Assembly (NCBI GenBank): GCA_944322945.1 | Contig: CALUQN010000022.1 | Location: 1 to 44,077 of the forward strand | Direction: 5' to 3' | DNA: 44,077 bases | Origin: Candidatus Gastranaerophilales bacterium | Lineage (GTDB): Bacteria > Cyanobacteriota > Vampirovibrionia > Gastranaerophilales > Gastranaerophilaceae | Shown here: positions 1 to 7,027 of the stretch, in pieces | Position numbering within the stretch: position 1 is the stretch's first letter | Layout: each line of letters opens with the position of its first letter | The notes under the pieces: generated by a model | What the model saw: only the letters and a program-made list of their open reading frames with translations | What the model was told of the DNA's origin: nothing | The model's database searches: none | Program-made: the position numbers and the translations under genes

Positions 1-69
1 TTGTGAATAATTAGTCATTATATAGACAGCATAAGTTTTGTTCATAGACTAATTATAACACGTCATACC

Positions 70-163
70 GGTAAGATATTGTTGTCATCCCGAATTTATT
101 TCGGGATCTTACCAGCTACGAGTTTAACTCCAAGTTGGTAAGATGCTGAAACAAGTTCAGCAT
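70..163. repeat. Two REP-like palindromes upstream of tRNA-Val
   Basis: A nested hairpin has outer arms GGTAAGAT (70-77) and ATCTTACC (106-113) and inner arms ATCCCGAA (87-94) and TTCGGGAT (100-107). A second GGTAAGAT starts at 137 and is followed by a hairpin with arms ATGCTGAA and TTCAGCAT ending near 160. I see no credible gene in bases 1-370. The reading frame through 162-437 runs antisense across the tRNA. The palindromes look like dispersed intergenic repeats; copies elsewhere in the genome cannot be checked here. Confidence 0.6.
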
Positions 164-370
164 GACAAAACAGATTAAGAGACTCGAACTTCTAAAAACC
201 CAAATGATTAAAGGCTTTAGCCTGTTTTTAAAAAATTTGGGTTTTATTCTTTTTTTTGTTGCAAACAGCGTAAACATACATAAAAAGAGCCTTTTGGGCT
301 CTGTTGTGATAATAAAATATTGCTTTCTTTTTTTGTTTACTTTTTTCTTTGTGCTAAAGAAAAAAGTAAA

Positions 371-443
371 TGGGCGATACGTGACTCGAACACGTGACCC
401 TCACAACGTCAATGTGATGCGCTACCAACTGCGCTAATCGCCC
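371..443 (-). tRNA. tRNA-Val (GAC)
   Basis: The reverse complement folds as a cloverleaf. The acceptor stem GGGCGAT pairs with ATCGCCC. The anticodon stem TCACA/TGTGA encloses loop TTGACGT, giving anticodon GAC, which reads GUC and GUU. The T arm contains GTTCGAGTC. The discriminator is A (base 371) and no CCA is encoded, so CCA must be added after transcription. Confidence 0.95.
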
Positions 444-480
444 AGGTAAAAAATATTAAATTGTCAATTTATTTTTCAAT

Positions 481-554
481 TTTTACTAGCGCTTCGCGCA
501 GTTTTTTGTATTGTGATTGCTTACTTTTATGACTTTTACTAGCGCTTCGCGCAG
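481..554. repeat. Direct repeat TTTTACTAGCGCTTCGCGCAG, two copies
   Basis: A 21-base unit beginning TTTTACTAGCGC and ending TTCGCGCAG occurs at 481-501 and again, identically, at 534-554, a 53-base period. The core AGCGCTTCGCG is close to palindromic. The same core and nearly the same period recur at 40961-41081, so this is a dispersed repeat family. The stretch between tRNA-Val and the next gene holds nothing else recognisable. Confidence 0.7.
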
Positions 555-595
555 CTGTTGCTGTAGGTTGGGTTTACCAACCCAACAGTAAAATT

Positions 596-823
596 TTAGC
601 CTTGTTTTTTACTGAAATGTGCCATTAACTTACCGATTCCGTTGCGCATTTTTATGAAAGGATTTGAATTATGCGGCTTTTCTGATGAAATAAATTTATC
701 AGCGGTATTATCAGCTTTAGGCAATATTCTTACAGATTCTACAGGCTTTTTATATGTAAGAGGTTTGATGGCTTTATCTATTGTAGAAACAGGATTATCT
801 GATATACCAAAAATTTTACCCAC
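596..823 (-). CDS. Small hypothetical protein, 75 aa
   Basis: I do not recognise this short protein. It is hydrophilic and basic, with no signal peptide or membrane segment. Its C-terminal half (NPFIKMRNGIGKLMAHFSKK) could form an amphipathic helix. The start is GTG at 823, because TTAGGAGGT lies five bases upstream, an almost perfect ribosome binding site. It stands alone between tRNA-Val and tRNA-Cys on the same strand, so it may share a transcript with the tRNAs. In style it resembles the other short hydrophilic genes of this window (5664-5948, 43514-43789), without clear sequence similarity. It is a real gene on the strength of its RBS; function unknown. Confidence 0.7.
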   Translation of the reverse strand: MGKIFGISDNPVSTIDKAIKPLTYKKPVESVRILPKADNTADKFISSEKPHNSNPFIKMRNGIGKLMAHFSKKQG

Positions 824-845
824 TTATTACCTCCTAATATAAAAA

Positions 846-916
846 AGGCGACACCCGGATTCGAACCGGGGGTAAAAGCTTTGCAGGCTTCTGCCTTACC
901 ACTTGGCCATGTCGCC
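846..916 (-). tRNA. tRNA-Cys (GCA)
   Basis: The reverse complement starts GGCGACA and ends TGTCGCC, giving a seven-pair acceptor. The anticodon stem GAAGC/GCTTT encloses loop CTGCAAA, so the anticodon is GCA. The T arm contains GGTTCGAATCC. The discriminator is U, as expected for cysteine tRNAs. No CCA is encoded. Confidence 0.95.
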
Positions 917-973
917 ATTCCTCGTTACTCTATCATAAAAAAGACATATTGTAATGTCAAGGTACAAAGTGAT

Positions 974-1111
974 TTATATAGCAAATTCCACTACTTTTTT
1001 TAACCTTGTCATACTGTGCGTTAGCGAAGTATTTAAACAAAAGGTGATTCTTCGGACTAAAGTCCTCAGAATGACGAACTTTTTATAGTATCTGTGGAGT
1101 TTGCTATGTAA
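974..1111. repeat. MITE-like element with 18-bp terminal inverted repeats
   Basis: The left end TTATATAGCAAATTCCAC (974-991) and the reverse complement of the right end (1094-1111) match at 16 of 18 bases, defining a 138-base non-coding element. Its interior carries a smaller inverted pair, GTCATACTG (from 1008) and CAGAATGAC (ending near 1076), plus the segment GCGTTAGCGAAGTA. End or interior segments recur at 6440-6495, 11636-11666, 38741-38802 and 43252-43357. No transposase is present, so it would move only with enzymes supplied in trans. It abuts a second inverted-repeat element at 1104-1260. Confidence 0.7.
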
Positions 1112-1260
1112 GTCCCCAACTTTAGAGAATTATTAAGATTTCATTGCAAGCACCCCTCCTCGAAATCACAGATTTCGGTCCTCCCGCAAGGGGAGGACAA
1201 GTTTTAATTTTGCTTTAGCAATGAAAAGTTTACAATTTCCAACTTTAGGGACTTATATAG
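1104..1260. repeat. Second inverted-repeat element with GC-rich hairpins
   Basis: CTATGTAAGTCCC (1104-1116) is inverted as GGGACTTATATAG (1248-1260), 12 of 13 bases matching, so the element shares its left end with the preceding one. Inside are two hairpins: CGAAATC/GATTTCG, and TCCTCCC/GGGGAGGA with loop GCAA. Near the ends CAACTTTAG is repeated directly, and TTTCATTGC has an inverted partner GCAATGAAA. Together with 974-1111 this fills the gap between tRNA-Cys and the next gene. No coding sequence is visible. Confidence 0.55.
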
Positions 1261-1274
1261 ATAATTTTAATGTA

Positions 1275-1811
1275 TTAACGGTACGGATACGCTTCGGTGT
1301 AGAGAACATCACCGTTCTCTAATATTTCTTTTTTTGCAACTGCCGGATGAATAGAGCCTCCTAGTCGGGTGGAAGGGAATACAGATTTTCTTCCTGCTGA
1401 AGATTTTACTAACAGGATTGACGGGCCGTCAAGACTTATATATTTTGTTGCGTATTCCTCTATTTTTCCATTTTTCTGGTTATATAATACCTGCTTTTCA
1501 AATTGTGTTTTCATATCACAAAATCTTTTTTTGATAATTGCTAGCAGGTCAAAACCGTTTTCTAAATGAGTTTTTTCTCTTATAGTCACATTTTTACTCC
1601 CGTTGCTGCCAAGAGTTACGGTTGTAGACTTGTGAACATTTTTCCAGCATTGGTCATGTTGAAGCATTATTGTGTCACAGCCTAACCTTTTTTGATAAAC
1701 AGGATTGTGACGACCAACAGAACGCAGGTTCTGTATCTCTTTGTTTGCAGCTCTGCCGATTGGCGTAAAATTATTTAAAAATATCGTAAAATTATTCACT
1801 TTGTTTATCAA
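1275..1811 (-). CDS. Hypothetical protein, 178 aa
   Basis: I do not recognise this protein family. The sequence has no signal peptide or membrane segment. Readable landmarks are NNFTPIGRAANKEIQ near the N-terminus, a hydrophilic centre (residues 60-110), and a basic C-terminal third with LDGPSILLVKSSAGRKSVFPSTR followed by GGSIHPAVAKKE. TTG at 1811 is preferred as the start because AAAGGAG lies eight bases upstream; the GTG six codons earlier overlaps that site. The gene is downstream of adhE on the same strand, but the adhE terminator at 1878-1910 separates them, so it is probably transcribed alone. Function unknown. Confidence 0.6.
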   Translation of the reverse strand: MINKVNNFTIFLNNFTPIGRAANKEIQNLRSVGRHNPVYQKRLGCDTIMLQHDQCWKNVHKSTTVTLGSNGSKNVTIREKTHLENGFDLLAIIKKRFCDMKTQFEKQVLYNQKNGKIEEYATKYISLDGPSILLVKSSAGRKSVFPSTRLGGSIHPAVAKKEILENGDVLYTEAYPYR

Positions 1812-1877
1812 GACTTTTACTCCTTTCACAATATTGTATTATTTAAAAACCACTGAAAAATTTTTTTGTCAATTATC

Positions 1878-1910
1878 AAAAAATAACCGCCAATCATAAA
1901 ATTGACGGTT
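1878..1910 (-). terminator. Rho-independent terminator of adhE
   Basis: Read on the minus strand, AACCGTCAAT and ATTGGCGGTT form a ten-pair stem with one mismatch and a six-base loop, followed by ATTTTTT. It begins 24 bases after the adhE stop codon. Confidence 0.8.
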
Positions 1911-1933
1911 AGTTTCGTTATAACTTACAGCTA

Positions 1934-4618
1934 CTATTTTGACTTTTTAGCTGACGGATAGTAATCTCTTACAACACCGTTGAATGCGTCAATGTAAATA
2001 GCTTTGATGTCTTCCATCAACGGATATGCAGGGTTAGCGCCTGTGCATTGGTCGTCGAATGCAAGTTCAACCATGTGGTCTAATTTTGCGTAGAAGTCAT
2101 CTTCTTTAACGCCGAAGTCTTTGATTGAATTTGGCAGATTGATAGCTTTCATCAATTTGTCGATAGCTTCAATCAGCAATTCAACTTTTTCATCGTCGTT
2201 TTTACCGCCTAAGCCAAGTTCATCAGCGATTTGACCGTATTTAGCCTTAGCATTCGGGAACTTGTATTGCGGGAAGATACATTGTTTTTTCGGACAATCA
2301 ACAGCGTTGTATTTGATAACCTGTCTGATTAACAAGGCGTTAGCAACACCGTGCGGTACGTTGAATGTAGCACCGAGTTTGTGAGCCATTGAGTGGCAAA
2401 GTCCTAAGAATGCGTTAGCAAATGCCATACCTGCGATAGTTGCGGCATAGTGCATTTTTTCTCTTGCGATAGGATCGTTTGCACCTTCAGACCAAGATCT
2501 TTCAAGGTATCTGAATACAAGTTTTGCAGCTTCTAAGGCATTTGAATTTGTGAAGTTAGTAGCCATTGCTGAAACATAAGCTTCAATAGCGTGAACAAGT
2601 GCGTCAATACCTGATGCAGCTGTCAAGCCTTTTGGCATACCGTCTACATAATTCGGGTCAATGATTGCCATATTCGGTGTCAAAGCATAATCAGCGATTG
2701 CATATTTTACGTGAGTTTCATCATCTGTAATGATAGCAAACGGTGTAACTTCAGAACCAGTACCTGATGTAGTCGGGATTGCAACCATTGTAGCTTTCTT
2801 GCCTAATTCAGGGATTCTGCAAATTCTCTTTCTGATATCCATAAATCTCATAGAGATATCTTCAAATACAGTGTCAGGTTGTTCATACATCAGCCACATA
2901 ATCTTAGCAGCATCCATCGGAGAACCGCCGCCGAGTGAAATGATAACATCCGGTTCATACGGTCTGATGATTTCCATAGCCTGATTGATTGTAGATAATG
3001 TAGGATCCGGTTTAACGTCAAAGAAGATTTGGTGGTCAATGCCGATTTCATCCAAAACGTTAACGATGCTGTCAACAGCGCCGGAATTGAACAAGAATCT
3101 GTCAGTTACAATAAAGGCGCGTTTTTTGCCTTCAAGTTCACGGAGAGCAAGATCAACTGCCCCTCTTTTGAAGTAAACTTTCGGCGGAACTTTAAACCAG
3201 AGCATATTTTCTCTCCTTTCTGCAACTGTCTTGTAGTTCAATAAGTTTTCAACTCCGATGTTACCGGAGATAGCGTTTTTACCCCAAGAGCCGCAGCCGA
3301 GAGATAATGACGGTTCAAGCTTGAAGTTGTACAAGTCGCCGATACCGCCTTGAGCTGATGGTGAGTTAATCAGTACACGACAAGCAGGCATTTTTTCAGA
3401 GAATTTGTCAACTCTGTCCTGACGGCGTGTATCTGTGTAAAGGTCTGCTGAGTGACCGGCACCGCCTTTAGAAACGAGTTCATAAGCCATTTCTGTAGCA
3501 TCTTCAAAATCTTTTGCTTTGTACATTGTCAAAATCGGTGACAATTTTTCTCTTGAGAATGGGTCTTCCCAATCAACCGTAGGTCTTTCAGCAAGAAGAA
3601 CTTTTGTGTTTTCCGGAACTTCAAATCCTGAAAGTTCAGCAATCTTGCGAGCAGGTTGACCAACAATAGCAGGGTGTGCAGTTCCGCGTTTCGGGTCGAT
3701 AAACGGAAGTGCTATCATTTTCTTTTCATCAGCAGCGCTCAAAAGGTGGCAGCCTCTGTAGATGAATTCTTTTTTAACTTCTTCATAAACTTTGTCAACT
3801 ACGATAACTGATTGTTCTGATGCACAAATCATACCGTTATCAAAAGTTTTTGACATAATGATTGAAGAAACAGCCATTTTGATATCAGCAGTTTCGTCGA
3901 TAACTGCAGCAGCGTTACCAGGACCGACACCCAATGCAGGATTGCCTGATGAGTATGCAGCCTTAACCATTCCCGGTCCGCCTGTTGCTAATATACAAGC
4001 GATGGATTCGTGTTTCATTAATTGGTTAGAAAGTTCAATTGACGGAACATCAATCCAGCCGATAATATCTTCCGGAGCACCGGCTTTTACTGCTGCGTCA
4101 AGAACTAATTTTGCTGCAGCAATTGTGCATTTTGTAGCTCTCGGGTGCGGTGAAAAGATGATAGCGTTTCTTGTTTTTAAAGCTATCAATGATTTGAAAA
4201 TTGCAGTAGAAGTCGGGTTTGTTGTCGGGATAATACCTGCAATGACGCCCAGAGGTTCTGCAACTGTTTTAATGCCGTTTGTTTTGTCTTCTTTAATGAT
4301 ACCGCAAGTTTTTGCATTTTTGTGTTTGTTGTAAATGTATTCTGATGCAAAATGGTTTTTGATAATTTTATCTTCCAAAACACCCATTCCTGTTTCTTCA
4401 ACAGCCATTCTAGCCAAAGGAATACGTGCTTTGTCAGCAGCAGTTGCGGCTGCCTTGAAAATTGCATCTACTTGTTCCTGGGTAAATGTTGAGTAAATCT
4501 TTTGAGCCTTCTTAACTCTTTCAATAAGCAATTCCAATTGCTCTGCGTTGTCTACCAGATTAGACTTATTTAAAGTCTTTTCGAGGCTTTCAACAGTCTT
4601 TTTGCTTTTTGTTGCCAT
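1934..4618 (-). CDS. adhE: Bifunctional acetaldehyde-CoA/alcohol dehydrogenase AdhE
   Basis: AdhE reduces acetyl-CoA to acetaldehyde and then ethanol with two NADH, regenerating NAD+ during fermentation in the cytoplasm; family members assemble into spirosome filaments. At 894 aa it is of normal full length. The N-terminal aldehyde dehydrogenase domain (about 1-450) contains the catalytic cysteine in DNGMICASEQ. The C-terminal iron-dependent alcohol dehydrogenase domain (about 465-885) has the nucleotide-binding GGGSPMDAAK and the metal-site histidines in GIDALVHAIEAY, GLCHSMAHKLG and NVPHGVANAL. The start is ATG at 4618 with AAAGGAGAT upstream. It is monocistronic: its own promoter and operator lie at 4668-4719 and a terminator at 1878-1910. 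No key residue is missing. Confidence 0.97.
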   Translation of the reverse strand: MATKSKKTVESLEKTLNKSNLVDNAEQLELLIERVKKAQKIYSTFTQEQVDAIFKAAATAADKARIPLARMAVEETGMGVLEDKIIKNHFASEYIYNKHKNAKTCGIIKEDKTNGIKTVAEPLGVIAGIIPTTNPTSTAIFKSLIALKTRNAIIFSPHPRATKCTIAAAKLVLDAAVKAGAPEDIIGWIDVPSIELSNQLMKHESIACILATGGPGMVKAAYSSGNPALGVGPGNAAAVIDETADIKMAVSSIIMSKTFDNGMICASEQSVIVVDKVYEEVKKEFIYRGCHLLSAADEKKMIALPFIDPKRGTAHPAIVGQPARKIAELSGFEVPENTKVLLAERPTVDWEDPFSREKLSPILTMYKAKDFEDATEMAYELVSKGGAGHSADLYTDTRRQDRVDKFSEKMPACRVLINSPSAQGGIGDLYNFKLEPSLSLGCGSWGKNAISGNIGVENLLNYKTVAERRENMLWFKVPPKVYFKRGAVDLALRELEGKKRAFIVTDRFLFNSGAVDSIVNVLDEIGIDHQIFFDVKPDPTLSTINQAMEIIRPYEPDVIISLGGGSPMDAAKIMWLMYEQPDTVFEDISMRFMDIRKRICRIPELGKKATMVAIPTTSGTGSEVTPFAIITDDETHVKYAIADYALTPNMAIIDPNYVDGMPKGLTAASGIDALVHAIEAYVSAMATNFTNSNALEAAKLVFRYLERSWSEGANDPIAREKMHYAATIAGMAFANAFLGLCHSMAHKLGATFNVPHGVANALLIRQVIKYNAVDCPKKQCIFPQYKFPNAKAKYGQIADELGLGGKNDDEKVELLIEAIDKLMKAINLPNSIKDFGVKEDDFYAKLDHMVELAFDDQCTGANPAYPLMEDIKAIYIDAFNGVVRDYYPSAKKSK

Positions 4619-4667
4619 AATTTTTTATCTCCTTTATTAAAAATAAATCTTTATTTTGCATTTGCTT

Positions 4668-4686
4668 TTCGTGATTTATTTCACAA
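4668..4686 (-). promoter_or_regulatory. Rex- or CRP/FNR-like operator over the adhE start site
   Basis: Minus strand TTGTGAAATAAATCACGAA is an imperfect inverted repeat. It matches the Rex consensus (TTGTGAA, four bases, TTCACAA) at 12 of 14 defined positions, and the CRP core (TGTGA, six bases, TCACA) at 9 of 10. It begins four bases after the predicted -10 box, so it covers the transcription start, the arrangement expected for a repressor. Rex, which senses NADH/NAD+, controls adhE in many Firmicutes. The choice of Rex over a CRP-family protein is inference. Confidence 0.55.
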
Positions 4687-4690
4687 TTAC

Positions 4691-4719
4691 ATTTTAAAAC
4701 AAAGAAGAACAAAAATCAA
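4691..4719 (-). promoter_or_regulatory. adhE promoter
   Basis: On the minus strand a -35 box TTGATT (4714-4719) and a -10 box TAAAAT (4691-4696) are separated by exactly 17 bases. The predicted leader to the adhE ATG is about 65 bases. A perfect 13-base palindrome, TGTATCAGATACA, lies one base upstream of the -35 box (4721-4733) and could be a second regulator site shared with the divergent gene. Confidence 0.65.
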
Positions 4720-4777
4720 GTGTATCAGATACAATCTTTATCTAATTTTAATATTTTACACTAAATGGGGGAAACTT

Positions 4778-5509
4778 TTGTTGTGCAAGGATTGTATAAT
4801 ATTAAACATGAGTAAAATAACAGAAAAAATTTCAAATTTTATACTTGCAGTCAAAGAAAGAATGCTTGCTAAAAAACTGAGCAAAACTTTCGGCAGTTCT
4901 TTTCAGAACAAGACCAGCAAAACCATACTTTCCGGCACCGAAACTCTGACACTCAGCGCAGAGACAGATAAAAAGCGGGAACAGGTACTCAACAGCGTGA
5001 CAGAAATTATGATTGCAGCAAAAAACAACCCGCAAAAAATGCTGGATTACATAAAAAGTACCGGCACAAAAGTTTATATAATTAAAAACAACTCAAAACT
5101 ATTGAAAAATCTTGGCGAAGAGGATGGCTTTATACTTCCGGCAGAAGGAGTGAAAGCCGCTGCACTCTATTGGGGAGTAGAGCACAAATTCACATTAAAA
5201 ACCCCTGCAATGTTTGTGTTCCGCGAAGAAATGCTTGATGAATACTACATTCTGCAACAGTTTTACAAGTGGTACTCCTACAGAAGCGGACTGCCCGGAT
5301 TTGACACAAAAACCCAGAATATTTTCAAAAAATATATGACAAAAGGCTATGATATTACAAAATTAACTCTGGAAGACACTCTGAAACTACAGGAAGCTGT
5401 AGCCCGAGATACAGAGGCAACTGATTTTGCCATTGAAGTTGCCAGACTCCGTGACGGCGGGCGTAATGTTTTGAACAAAATGAAAACAGACGGCGGCGCA
5501 AGTATTTAG
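4778..5509 (+). CDS. Hypothetical protein, about 240 aa, divergent from adhE
   Basis: I do not recognise this family. It is soluble, with a basic N-terminal helix (KITEKISNFILAVKERMLAKKLSK) that could associate with membranes, then a mixed domain. The centre contains GVEHKFTLKTPAMFVFREEMLDEYYILQQFYKWYSYRSGLPGFD, and the C-terminal 60 residues look helical. The start is uncertain. TTG at 4778 has GGGGGA at a workable distance, whereas ATG at 4808 gives MSKITEK but has no close ribosome binding site and lies just after a TATAAT-like sequence. The gene is transcribed divergently from adhE, and the palindrome at 4721-4733 lies between them. Function unknown. Confidence 0.65.
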   Translation: MLCKDCIILNMSKITEKISNFILAVKERMLAKKLSKTFGSSFQNKTSKTILSGTETLTLSAETDKKREQVLNSVTEIMIAAKNNPQKMLDYIKSTGTKVYIIKNNSKLLKNLGEEDGFILPAEGVKAAALYWGVEHKFTLKTPAMFVFREEMLDEYYILQQFYKWYSYRSGLPGFDTKTQNIFKKYMTKGYDITKLTLEDTLKLQEAVARDTEATDFAIEVARLRDGGRNVLNKMKTDGGASI

Positions 5510-5540
5510 TTTCTGCTGGATAATTTTACGCTTATATAAA

Positions 5541-5565
5541 AGCCACTCCGTACAACGGAATGGCT
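5541..5565. terminator. Hairpin downstream of 4778-5509
   Basis: AGCCACTCCGT and ACGGAATGGCT pair at 10 of 11 positions around a three-base loop, 32 bases after the stop codon. There is no clear T-run on either strand, so it may act as a weak terminator or an RNA-end stabiliser. Confidence 0.4.
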
Positions 5566-5663
5566 CATAGTAAAATAGTTCTCATAGATATTTGTATATG
5601 GATAAGTATTTTTAGGGGTAAATGAAGTTTATCGTCTTATTTTTTGGGGCTGACTTAAAAACG

Positions 5664-5948
5664 TTATGCAACATATTCAACGTGTTGTTTGCTGTCCTTA
5701 TTGTCAGCGTTGTCTTTGTGGCTTGGTGCAAATAAGATATTATAAGTCTTGACAAATTTGTAAGCCAAAGCTGGAAGCATACTTGACTGAACTGCATCTG
5801 CTTTTGTTGATCTTTCAAATTCTTTTTGGAAGTTTATACCTGCGTTAGGATTTTGCAGCGGCAAAATCGCAACATTTGCTTTAATATCATTTACACGATT
5901 TTCTCTAAAAGAAATATTATTATTAGTATTTATTGCTGTTATTTTCAT
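5664..5948 (-). CDS. Small hypothetical protein, 94 aa
   Basis: I do not recognise a named family. The N-terminus MKITAINTNNNISFREN is polar and rich in Asn. The middle (NPNAGINFQKEFERSTKADAVQ) is hydrophilic, and the C-terminus is charged with several His and Asp/Lys residues (SHKDNADNKDSKQH). There is no signal peptide or membrane segment. ATG at 5948 is preferred because GGAGGGA lies five bases upstream; reading-frame extension further upstream has no comparable site. It stands alone, convergent with 4778-5509. In my recollection such short NISFR-type proteins are frequent in Gastranaerophilales genomes, which supports the taxonomic guess but gives no function. Confidence 0.7.
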   Translation of the reverse strand: MKITAINTNNNISFRENRVNDIKANVAILPLQNPNAGINFQKEFERSTKADAVQSSMLPALAYKFVKTYNILFAPSHKDNADNKDSKQHVEYVA

Positions 5949-6549
5949 ATCAATCCCTCCTTTGAGGCTTATTAAGTGTTTAATTAACACTTCATCTAAC
6001 ATATTCACTATAAACTATAATAAATAATTTGTCAACCCTTATTGTGAATATTTATTAAGCAAGGTTAAAAGCGTCTCCAGACCTGCATTTTCAGATAAAG
6101 TGGATTAAGTACACTTATTATTTAATTATAAGACCTGGTTTTTGTTTTTTAAATTATCCATGCCGGTAATTTTAATTTTTTTTATTACCCGCATGGCTAA
6201 TTGTTTATTCAATCTGTTTTTGTTTTCATGTTGATATTGAAAGTTTCAATACTTCCAACAATACTTAATTCCAACGGGGACAATAGTTTCCCCTATTTTT
6301 TTATCTTAAAAACCTGCTACAAGATTAGTGGTTTAATAGTGTATTTTTTACATTTATTACAGACACACAGAACCGGTCTATCAAAGCGCACTAAAAATTC
6401 CGGGACGTATCTGGACTAAAACAGATTATACGAGCTAATGCCCTCATAATGACGTGCTTTTAATAGTATTAGCAGGCTTTGCTAAATAAGTCTAAAAATT
6501 TTTAAAGCACGCAAATATGTTGTTTAGTGCAAACCTGCTATAAGACACC
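5949..6549. other. Non-coding gap of about 600 bases
   Basis: No supported gene is seen; the 72-codon frame at 6201-6419 has no ribosome binding site and low-complexity content. The gap holds an imperfect hairpin around 6160-6196 (CCATGC-GGTAAT against ATTACC-GCATGG, T-rich loop) and, at about 6440-6495, a degenerate copy of the right half of the MITE-like element (CCTCA-AATGACG, then ATAGTAT, then TTTGCTA-TAAGTC). The promoter of 5664-5948 should lie at its left edge. Confidence 0.5.
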
Positions 6550-7017
6550 TTATTTGTCGTCTTTTGATATTGGAATTAGTTCCGGCGCTGGCTTTTTATT
6601 CAAACCCAGCGCATCTATCAGTTTAAAATATGTATTCTGACCCAGCATACTGCAATCAAGTGTTTCACGCTTATTTGTAATTTTGTTTGTGATAAACAAG
6701 TTGCAGTCGCTGTCGGAGCCGGTTGAATCCAAAACCGTTCTTATATACGAATCAAAGTCAACGCTTTTCAGGTAATATTTCTTTTTCAGTTTATTCAGAC
6801 AAAACACCTGCATTGTCTCATTGTCCAACCGAATAGTTATATTGTTTGTCGTAAATCCCGAAACCAGCCAGAATAATGTTCCAAGCGTGCTTAAACCGTA
6901 AATTATCGTATTGTTGTCAGTAAATAATCTGATTACTACAGATAAAAAAGCCCCTGCACATATTGCATATATTACGAATTTTGTTTTCGTAAATATATTG
7001 CTCTTAAATATTTTCAC
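6550..7017 (-). CDS. Small membrane protein behind lysC, 155 aa
   Basis: Two N-terminal hydrophobic segments (about residues 10-32 and 38-58) suggest a membrane anchor, followed by a soluble domain of about 95 residues. The layout and several positions match the protein at 42716-43177: ICAGAF near the first membrane segment, then TTNNITIRLDNETMQVFCLN, a stretch of short charged strands, ETLDCSMLGQNTYFKLIDALGLN, and a Pro/Lys-rich tail. The two are therefore paralogues. The start is GTG at 7017, ten bases downstream of the lysC stop, with AGGGAGA in front; the upstream in-frame ATG overlaps lysC without a good site. It probably belongs to the kdsC-like/TPR/lysC transcript. Function unknown. 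Confidence 0.75.
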   Translation of the reverse strand: MKIFKSNIFTKTKFVIYAICAGAFLSVVIRLFTDNNTIIYGLSTLGTLFWLVSGFTTNNITIRLDNETMQVFCLNKLKKKYYLKSVDFDSYIRTVLDSTGSDSDCNLFITNKITNKRETLDCSMLGQNTYFKLIDALGLNKKPAPELIPISKDDK

Positions 7018-7027
7018 TAAGTTCTCC

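Noticed and set aside
162-437. 91-codon plus-strand frame
   Set aside because: It runs antisense through the whole of tRNA-Val and palindromic repeats, with no ribosome binding site.
3792-4334. 180-codon frame opposite adhE
   Set aside because: A shadow of the conserved adhE sequence on the other strand, with no start signals.
6201-6419. 72-codon frame in the 600-base gap
   Set aside because: Low-complexity Phe/Ile-rich translation without a ribosome binding site.
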